Assembly: GCA_022705125.1 (NCBI GenBank)
Contig: JAKJFB010000134.1
Span: forward strand, 1 to 7,451
Reading direction: 5' to 3'
Length of the DNA stretch: 7,451 nucleotides
Source of the DNA: Pseudomonadota bacterium
Lineage (GTDB): Bacteria > Pseudomonadota > Gammaproteobacteria > Pseudomonadales > UBA5518
Below are positions 1 through 4,784 of the stretch, one piece after another; the stretch's first letter is position 1; every line of letters begins with the position of its first letter. Below the pieces are notes generated by a model that was given only the letters and a program-made list of their open reading frames with translations, was not told the DNA's origin and ran no database searches. The position numbers were made by a program, and so were the translations under genes.

Positions 1-953
1 CCGCACACGAAGAGCTTGAGCTCCGGAAGACGCGTCTGCGCGCGTCGCGCCGCGGCGAGTGTCTGCACGAGGAAGGGCGTGGCGCCGGCAAAATGCGTGC
101 AGCGATCGGCCACGAGGTGGCCGATCGCCTCGTCGGCATCCCAGCGCTCCATCAACACGGCCGTTGCGCCCAGCAGCAGCGGGCACTCGAACGCGTAGAT
201 GGAGCCGCCGATGTGGCTGATGGGACCCGCGACGAGGAATCGGTCGCCCGGCTCGACCAGCCAGTGCCTGCCGATCTGGCGGATCAGCGCGTGAATCGAA
301 TTGTGGCTGTGCATGACGCCCTTGGGGCTGCCGGTGGTCCCGGATGTATACATGATCATCCGCACGGCATCCGGATCGGGCGCCGGCAGCGGCTGCGGCG
401 CGACGCCCGAGAACAACGAGTCATAAGCGATGTGCTCGCCGCGATCGCCGCGCACGACGACCACCTGCGGCGGCGTATCGAGCTGCTGCACGACCCGCGT
501 CAGCATCTGCGCGGACTCGTGTCCGCGAAACTGCGCCGGTATGAAGATCATCCGGCTCTCGACATCCTTCAGCATGAAACACAGGTCGTGCTCGCGCAGC
601 GACGGCAGCACCGGGTGCGCGACCATGCCCGCCAGCGTCGTTGCCAGGTAGATGACCGCGGCTTCGTGCCAGTTGGGCAGCATGAAGGAGATGACGCTTC
701 CCGGCGCAAACCGTGCCGCCAGGGTCTGCGCCAGGGCGGATGCCTGTGCGTGCAGGCTGCGGGCGTCGATGCGCACCGGGCCGTCGATGATGAGAACGCG
801 CTCCGGGTCCCCGGATGCTGCGCGCGCCAGCGCCTCGGCCAGCGTCTCGCGAACCCAGAACCCCTGCGCATAGGCCTCGTTCGCGCGCTCCTCGTCCCAG
901 CGGATCGACCTGCCCGCCACGATCCGACGCCCGTCATTCACCGCGTTCGACAT
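1..953 (-). CDS. AMP-dependent acyl-CoA ligase, N-terminal 317 residues (C-terminus beyond window)
   Basis: Adenylate-forming ligase that would activate a carboxylic acid with ATP and load it on CoA in the cytoplasm. The frame is open from an ATG at 953 to the left edge. The start is supported by a GAGGAAGG Shine-Dalgarno just upstream. Seen: the P-loop signature YTSGTTGSPKG at residues 202-212, a later PISHIGG segment followed by a GATAVLMERWD stretch, and a last readable LFVC that would run into the GGAP-type motif. The early stretch around FMLPNWHEAAVIYL and the LREHDLCFMLKD region resemble cyclohexanecarboxylate/medium-chain acyl-CoA ligases more than classical FadD. Family members are usually 500-560 residues, so roughly 40% is missing. 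It is divergent from the SDR gene at 1182. Exact substrate is unknown: alicyclic, aromatic, steroid side chain and fatty acids are all possible. Family is sure; subfamily is an inference from remembered motifs. Confidence 0.92.
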   Translation of the reverse strand, partial: MSNAVNDGRRIVAGRSIRWDEERANEAYAQGFWVRETLAEALARAASGDPERVLIIDGPVRIDARSLHAQASALAQTLAARFAPGSVISFMLPNWHEAAVIYLATTLAGMVAHPVLPSLREHDLCFMLKDVESRMIFIPAQFRGHESAQMLTRVVQQLDTPPQVVVVRGDRGEHIAYDSLFSGVAPQPLPAPDPDAVRMIMYTSGTTGSPKGVMHSHNSIHALIRQIGRHWLVEPGDRFLVAGPISHIGGSIYAFECPLLLGATAVLMERWDADEAIGHLVADRCTHFAGATPFLVQTLAAARRAQTRLPELKLFVC

Positions 954-1023
954 GCTGAATCCTTCCTCGGTCTCGCCATCGCCACGCTGCGTCATCGGCA
1001 TTCGTCGGCGGCCAATCCGAAAA

Positions 1024-1035
1024 ATTGTACCGTAC
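1024..1035 (-). promoter_or_regulatory. Candidate -10 plus GTAC-C-GTAC inverted repeat in the divergent intergenic region
   Basis: The 228 bp between the ligase (start 953) and the SDR (start 1182) must hold promoters for both. On the minus strand TACAAT (1029-1024) differs from the sigma-70 -10 consensus at one position. It overlaps GTAC-C-GTAC (1027-1035), which is symmetric around one base. No convincing -35 is visible 16-18 nt away, so recognition may need an activator. For the plus strand only a weak TTGTCC (1062-1067) with a poor -10 (1085-1090) was found. The rest of the gap shows no gene. Confidence 0.3.
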
Positions 1036-1181
1036 CTCGTTGCGCGTTGCTCCCGCTGCTGTTGTCCGGGCATGGCGTTCCTGCTAGCGTGAAACGCAGG
1101 GAATCGGCCTTCGCGCCGCACGTGCGCATCGGGCAGAGGCATGGCCACGAGGCCCGGTTCGACAATCACGAAGGGGGGCAG

Positions 1182-2024
1182 ATGGAACAGGATCTCTTGC
1201 GGCTCGATGGCCGCATCGTCGTTGTGTCGGGCGCGGGCGGCGGCGGGCTGGGGACCACCGTCACGCGCATGGCCGCGCGGGCCGGTGCGACCGTGATCGG
1301 GGTGAGTCGCAACCAGGCCAATCTCGACCAGCATCTCGGTCCGCTGGTGTCGCAGGGGCTTGCGGTCATTCCGGTCGCGGCCGACGTGGAGACCGCCGCC
1401 GGCGTGGCCACCGTCATGGATAGCGTGCGCAACACGCGTGGAGATCTCCATGGGCTCGTCAGCGTCGTGGGCGGCGGGACACCGCCGACGTGGGGGCCCG
1501 CAACCGATGTTTCCCGGGAGAATTGGCGCGCGCTGTTCGCCAGGAACCTCGACTCCATGTTCTTCATCAGCCAGGCCGTGGCGGCGCGGTTGCGCGAGCA
1601 GGGGCGACCGGGCTCGCTGGTGGCGATCTCGTCGATCACCGGCCTCGGCGCGCAACCCTACAACGTTGCCTATGGCGCGGCGAAGGCAGCGGTGCTGTCC
1701 GTGGTGCGGACCATGGCGCTCGAACTGGCGGCGTCCGGCATCCGCGTCAATGCCGTGGCGCCCGGCGCGATGGCTTCCCCCGCGTCGCTGCTGCCGCCCG
1801 ATCCGGTGCTGGAGCGCCGCGCGATCCCGATGGGGCGCAAGGGAAACGTCGAGGAGATCGCCGCAACCGTGCTCTTCCTGTTGTCAGACATGGCAACGTA
1901 CATGACGGGCCAGTGCCTGACCGTGGACGGCGGAATCAGTCTCAAGTGGTCGCACCTGGCGGAAGACAACACGCCCGTGCTCGTCACCAACCAGGCGTTC
2001 CTCGATGCAATGAAGGGCGTGTGA
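1182..2024 (+). CDS. SDR-family NAD(P)-dependent oxidoreductase
   Basis: Short-chain dehydrogenase/reductase of 280 residues, cytosolic, interconverting an alcohol and a ketone or acting as an enoyl/3-oxoacyl reductase. Start at 1182 is chosen because AAGGGGGG (1171-1178) lies at Shine-Dalgarno distance and the protein then begins directly before beta-1. The frame stays open far upstream, but that part is antisense to the ligase. Seen: glycine-rich nucleotide loop GAGGGGLG (17-24), SR (42-43) at the end of beta-2, which hints at NADP(H), Asn122, Ser150/Ser151, and the catalytic pair Tyr164-x3-Lys168 in YGAAK, then NAVAPGA and a C-terminal LTVDGG. The usual NNAG is replaced by VSVVGGG (93-99), an atypical version. 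A tail of about 20 residues follows the typical SDR end. It is divergent to an acyl-CoA ligase, suggesting a shared acid-degradation route. Substrate unknown. Confidence 0.93.
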   Translation: MEQDLLRLDGRIVVVSGAGGGGLGTTVTRMAARAGATVIGVSRNQANLDQHLGPLVSQGLAVIPVAADVETAAGVATVMDSVRNTRGDLHGLVSVVGGGTPPTWGPATDVSRENWRALFARNLDSMFFISQAVAARLREQGRPGSLVAISSITGLGAQPYNVAYGAAKAAVLSVVRTMALELAASGIRVNAVAPGAMASPASLLPPDPVLERRAIPMGRKGNVEEIAATVLFLLSDMATYMTGQCLTVDGGISLKWSHLAEDNTPVLVTNQAFLDAMKGV

Positions 2025-2200
2025 GCACGCTGCCACTGGCGCAGCGCATCAGCTGGAACCTCCTCGGCTTCGCGCGGCAGAAGCCTGCGTTCGTCGCTCG
2101 TGATGACATGATCCTGTCACGCTCGCGTGTGTTCAATTGGGCGGCCGCCGGCATGCCGCCCTGGTGCGTGCTGCCGGCCAGTGCCTGCGCACCGCGCTGA
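2021..2200 (+). CDS. Possible short coupled ORF, perhaps the truncated start of an AMP-ligase-like gene
   Basis: A 59-residue frame starting with GTG that overlaps the SDR stop as GTGA, the arrangement typical of translational coupling. AAGGG (2013-2017) lies only three bases before it, so the ribosome site is poor. For the first 25 or so codons the third positions are strongly G/C as in the neighbours; later codons are less so. The segment around NLLGFARQKPAFVARDDMIL has the look of the N-terminus of an adenylate-forming ligase, where a 'P-x-K-x-A-x-V-x-x-D-x-x-L-S-Y' stretch is common, but it then turns into unrelated sequence and stops. It could be the stump of a deleted ligase gene, a real small protein, or a chance frame in GC-rich DNA. 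No function is claimed. Confidence 0.3.
   Translation: MSTLPLAQRISWNLLGFARQKPAFVARDDMILSRSRVFNWAAAGMPPWCVLPASACAPR
2104..2119. promoter_or_regulatory. TGACA-N6-TGTCA inverted repeat, possible activator site
   Basis: Five-base arms TGACA (2104-2108) and TGTCA (2115-2119) separated by six bases. It lies about 180 bp upstream of the predicted start of the sigma-54 transcript at 2291, within the range where enhancer-binding proteins of the NtrC class bind. Short arms make a chance occurrence quite possible. Confidence 0.2.
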
Positions 2201-2212
2201 AGCGCGGCGCGC
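2187..2212. repeat. GC-rich hairpin after the SDR transcript region
   Basis: GCGCACCGCGCT (2187-2198) faces AGCGCGGCGCGC (2201-2212) with one internal mismatch. Opening the last pair leaves a TGAA loop. It is stable but has no T-run on either side, so alone it is not a textbook terminator. It lies just before the better terminator candidate at 2216 and may stabilise the 3' end of the SDR mRNA. Confidence 0.4.
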
Positions 2213-2215
2213 CAT

Positions 2216-2261
2216 CGCGGTGCGCGAGACGGCCCGAAACGTCGGGATTCACCGCGTTTTT
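2216..2261 (+). terminator. Rho-independent terminator, compound stem, for the SDR unit
   Basis: The outer arms CGCGGTG (2216-2222) and CACCGCG (2250-2256) are fully complementary. Inside them CCCGA (2233-2237) pairs with TCGGG (2242-2246) around an AACG loop. The right outer arm is followed directly by T5 (2257-2261). The unpaired ten bases between the left outer and inner arms make it less regular than a classic terminator. It ends four bases before the predicted sigma-54 promoter, so it would separate the SDR transcript from the downstream gene. Confidence 0.55.
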
Positions 2262-2264
2262 CCG

Positions 2265-2280
2265 TGGCACATCGCTTGCA
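2265..2280 (+). promoter_or_regulatory. Sigma-54 (RpoN) -24/-12 promoter
   Basis: TGGCACATCGCTTGCA matches the RpoN core TGGCAC-N5-TTGCW at every specified base, with exactly ten bases between the invariant GG (2266-2267) and GC (2278-2279). Two flanking preferences are missed: G instead of a pyrimidine before the core, and A instead of G after TGGCAC. With the C of GC at -12, transcription would begin near 2291, leaving a 25-nt leader that holds the GGAGGAA ribosome site before the ATG at 2316. RpoN promoters need an enhancer-binding ATPase; none is encoded in the window. Confidence 0.7.
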
Positions 2281-2315
2281 GCACCATCTTGCAGACAACG
2301 CGCGGAGGAATTGCC

Positions 2316-3746
2316 ATGTCGACGCCCCGGACCCTCGAGGAGCACCTGCAGCGCGTGTGCGAGTTGCCCACGGACACCCGTCGAATCGCCTTCTTCGATC
2401 TCGACCGTACCCTGGTCGCCGGCTATACGATGGCCGCGCTGGTGTTCGAACAGGCGCGCCGCGGGCTGCTCTCGCCGCGCCAGCTCGCCCGCCAGAGTCT
2501 CAACTACATCCGGTACGGCCGCGCGCGCATCGGCTTCGAGCGCCTGATCGGCGAGGCCAGCGCGGACTTCGCCGGCACCGCGCTCACCGACGCCGAGTCC
2601 TTCGCCGAAAGCGTCTGCGAGCGCCATGTCGAGCCCTACATCTACCGCGAGGCGCGCAGGCTGATCGCCGAGCACCGTCGCCTCGGTCACGAGATCGTGA
2701 TGGTGACGTCGGCCACGCAGTTCCAGGCGCGGCCGGTGGCGCGGCGCCTGGGCATCGAGGAGGTGTGCTGCACGCAACTGGAGGTGAAGGGTGGCACGCT
2801 CACCGGCGCCATCGTCGGCAAGCCCTGCTTCGGGCGCGGCAAGGCGACGGCCGGGCGGCGCGTCGCACGCCGTTTTGGCGTGGACCTGGAGCACAGTTTC
2901 TTCTACACCGATTCGCTCGACGACCTGCCCCTGATGGAGCTGGTCGGGTTCCCGGTCGCGGTGAACGCGCAGGCCGAACTGGCGCAACGCGCGCAGCGCG
3001 AGGCCTGGCCGCAGCTGCTATTCAGCAGTCGCGCGGTGCCTTCGCTGGAGGGAGCCCTGCGCACCGGGCTGGCGTGCAACGCGTTGCTGGCGGCTGCCGC
3101 GGCAGGCGGTGCGGCATGGCTGGGCACGCGCTCCCCGCGCGAGGCGCGCAACAGCATGATGCGCGCGCTCGGCGATTTCGGCACCGGGCTCGCCGGGCTG
3201 GACCTCGAGGTGGCGGGGCGCGATCACCTCGAGCGCGTGCGGCCCGCGGTGTTCATCTTCAATCACCAGAGCATGCTCGACGCGGTGGTGATGGCGCAGC
3301 TGGTGCGTCACGACCTGGTCGCTTTCTGCAAGCAGGAACTCGCGACAAACCCGGTGCTCGGTCCGTTGATGCGCGCCTCGGGCGCGATCTTCATCGATCG
3401 CGGCAGCCGCGAGGCCGCGCGCGGACCGCTGCGCCTCGGGATGGCGGCGCTGCGCGACGGGCATTCGATCGCGGTGGCACCGGAGGGCACGCGCGGCCAT
3501 GGCGATGACGTGGCGCCTTTTCGCCACGGCGCGTTCCTGCTCGCGCACAAGGCCGGAGTGCCCGTGGTGCCGGTGGTGCTGCACAACAGCGGCGACGCGA
3601 TGCCCAGGGGCAGCATGCTGCTGCGGCCGTTGCAGCTGCGCGTCACGGTGCTGGCGCCGCTCGACGTGAGCCGCTGGAAGGCGCGCGACTTCGGGCCGCG
3701 CGTCACCCAGGTCGAGGAGCAGTACCGGGCGGTGCTGGCGGGGTAG
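2316..3746 (+). CDS. Fusion of HAD-IB phosphatase and PlsC-type 1-acylglycerol-3-phosphate acyltransferase
   Basis: A 476-residue two-domain protein. The start follows GGAGGAA (2304-2310) by five bases. Domain one (about 24-225) is a HAD-IB hydrolase of the SerB/CicA type: motif I DLDRT with Asp28 and Asp30, motif II Ser132 in VTSAT, motif III Lys176 in GRGKA, motif IV Asp199 and Asp202/Asp203 in YTDSLDD. An Ala-rich hydrophobic stretch (about 250-270) could be a membrane anchor or re-entrant helix. Domain two (about 290-476) is an acyltransferase: NHQSMLD (316-322, the NHx4D catalytic motif), FIDRG (359-363), EGTR (390-393, phosphate binding) and a PVVPVVL block. All catalytic residues of both domains are present. 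Such fusions are known, for example Mycobacterium tuberculosis Rv2483c, and are thought to act in phospholipid synthesis at the inner membrane. Actual substrates are inferred. It converges on the Rieske gene; the RpoN-type promoter is unusual for lipid synthesis. Confidence 0.93.
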   Translation: MSTPRTLEEHLQRVCELPTDTRRIAFFDLDRTLVAGYTMAALVFEQARRGLLSPRQLARQSLNYIRYGRARIGFERLIGEASADFAGTALTDAESFAESVCERHVEPYIYREARRLIAEHRRLGHEIVMVTSATQFQARPVARRLGIEEVCCTQLEVKGGTLTGAIVGKPCFGRGKATAGRRVARRFGVDLEHSFFYTDSLDDLPLMELVGFPVAVNAQAELAQRAQREAWPQLLFSSRAVPSLEGALRTGLACNALLAAAAAGGAAWLGTRSPREARNSMMRALGDFGTGLAGLDLEVAGRDHLERVRPAVFIFNHQSMLDAVVMAQLVRHDLVAFCKQELATNPVLGPLMRASGAIFIDRGSREAARGPLRLGMAALRDGHSIAVAPEGTRGHGDDVAPFRHGAFLLAHKAGVPVVPVVLHNSGDAMPRGSMLLRPLQLRVTVLAPLDVSRWKARDFGPRVTQVEEQYRAVLAG

Positions 3747-3748
3747 GG

Positions 3749-3813
3749 CTCAGAGCCTGTGAATCTTTCGACGGCGGTCGCAGCAGGCGGGCGAAAGATT
3801 CACAGGCTCTCAG
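3749..3813. repeat. 55-bp hairpin element with 17-bp inverted ends and CTCAG direct repeats, between convergent genes
   Basis: AGAGCCTGTGAATCTTTCG (3752-3770) is perfectly repeated in inverted orientation at 3792-3810, with a 21-base loop. The same bases can be read as an element at 3754-3808 with 17-bp terminal inverted repeats, flanked by CTCAG at 3749-3753 and again at 3809-3813, as a 5-bp target duplication would look. Removing the element and one CTCAG would bring the two convergent stop codons to within a few bases, and the TGA of the Rieske gene (3812-3810) would still be formed from the remaining CTCAG. There is no T-run, but the long stem could terminate or protect both transcripts. 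Either a MITE-like insertion, a dispersed palindromic repeat, or a plain bidirectional terminator. Confidence 0.75.
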
Positions 3814-4784
3814 TCGACGAAGAACTCCGCCGCGTACTTGCGGTACTGGTGGATCGGGCCGTCGCCGGCGCACAGGCGCGGTTTCACCAGGTGGCGCTTG
3901 TAGTTCAGCACCTTCAGATCCTGCTCCACCTCGAACATGAAACGGTCCGTGAAGGCCTTGCCGATCGCCTCGTTGATTTCTGCCGATCCGCTGTCCCTGA
4001 TGTGCAGGCGCGAGTGCAGCACGAAACGCTCGTCGTCGATCGGCGTGAACGTGTTGTAGAACTGCGTGGTGAAGGCGGTGCCCTCGAAGATCTGCGCGTT
4101 CAGCGTGATGCCGGTGAAGTCGCTGCGAAAGCCGGTCACGCCCGCGTCCGTCTGCGACGGATCCTGGTCGTAGTCCACGCGCATCCCGTAGGGGGTGCGC
4201 GCGACCGATTTCAGCACGGGTGCGCCGCCGCTGTTGTGCAGGTACACGATGTGCGGGCCGTCGAACAGGTTCTCCAGCATGTCGCGCATCGGGCACGTCG
4301 TGACCCATTCCCTCACGCCGTAGAGCACCCAGCCGTCCTGGTTGCGCGACAGCGGCGTCTCGAAGGGCTCGAACTCGGGCGCGCTGCCATGCGGGTGGTA
4401 CCACATCAGCACCATGCCATCGAGCTCGCGCGTGGCGTGCATCTTCAGTCCGACCTCGCCTGGCGGCAGCGCGGAGTAGGGGATGTGCGCCAGGGCGCCG
4501 CCGGCGGCATCGAATTCCCACTTGTGGAAGGGGCAGACGATGCGCCCGTTGCGCAGGCAGCCGTCGTGCGAGGCCAGGTGTGCGCCCATGTGCGGGCAGA
4601 AGGCATCGGCGACCTGCGCCTGGCCGTCGGCAGCGCGGAACACGATGAACTGGTCGTTCAGCCAGCTCACCGGCAGCAGCGCATCGGGCAGGACATCCCC
4701 GGCGTCGGCGACGCGATACCAGCCCTTGGGAAATCCCTGCGCTGGTGCGCGCAGGCGCATCGGCAGCGGTTCGATCCGGCTCAT
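3810..4784 (-). CDS. Rieske non-heme iron oxygenase, KshA-type terminal oxygenase
   Basis: A 324-residue oxygenase component that would hydroxylate an organic substrate with O2, using electrons from a reductase not encoded here. Rieske [2Fe-2S] ligands are Cys63-x-His65 in CPHMGAH and Cys84-x2-His87 in CPFHKW. The mononuclear iron site shows Asp175, His178 and His183 in FDGPHIVYLH, with Asp289 in EVEQD as the expected carboxylate ligand. The late EQD..K..GPIHQYRKY..FFVD pattern and the IPY stretch after the Rieske domain resemble 3-ketosteroid 9-alpha-hydroxylase KshA, so a steroid or other polycyclic alicyclic substrate is likely but not proven. The start is set at 4784: GGAGG (4796-4792) is seven bases away, whereas the ATG at 4790 is only one base from it. 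The gene overlaps the amidohydrolase stop as ATGA, implying coupled translation. All iron ligands are intact. Confidence 0.92.
   Translation of the reverse strand: MSRIEPLPMRLRAPAQGFPKGWYRVADAGDVLPDALLPVSWLNDQFIVFRAADGQAQVADAFCPHMGAHLASHDGCLRNGRIVCPFHKWEFDAAGGALAHIPYSALPPGEVGLKMHATRELDGMVLMWYHPHGSAPEFEPFETPLSRNQDGWVLYGVREWVTTCPMRDMLENLFDGPHIVYLHNSGGAPVLKSVARTPYGMRVDYDQDPSQTDAGVTGFRSDFTGITLNAQIFEGTAFTTQFYNTFTPIDDERFVLHSRLHIRDSGSAEINEAIGKAFTDRFMFEVEQDLKVLNYKRHLVKPRLCAGDGPIHQYRKYAAEFFVD

Noticed and set aside
93..1181. Upstream in-frame extension of the SDR frame giving a 643-residue protein
   Set aside because: The extension is antisense to the ligase, is Arg/His-rich as expected for a GC-rich shadow frame, and a good ribosome site plus the SDR N-terminus place the start at 1182.
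2139..2161. GGGCGGC/GCCGCCC hairpin as a terminator
   Set aside because: Pairing is perfect, but there is no T-run in either direction, and such short GC arms arise easily in this base composition.
2264..3508. Second plus-strand frame of 414 codons within the HAD/PlsC gene
   Set aside because: Arg/Ala/Gly-rich out-of-frame shadow; the other frame has all HAD and PlsC motifs.
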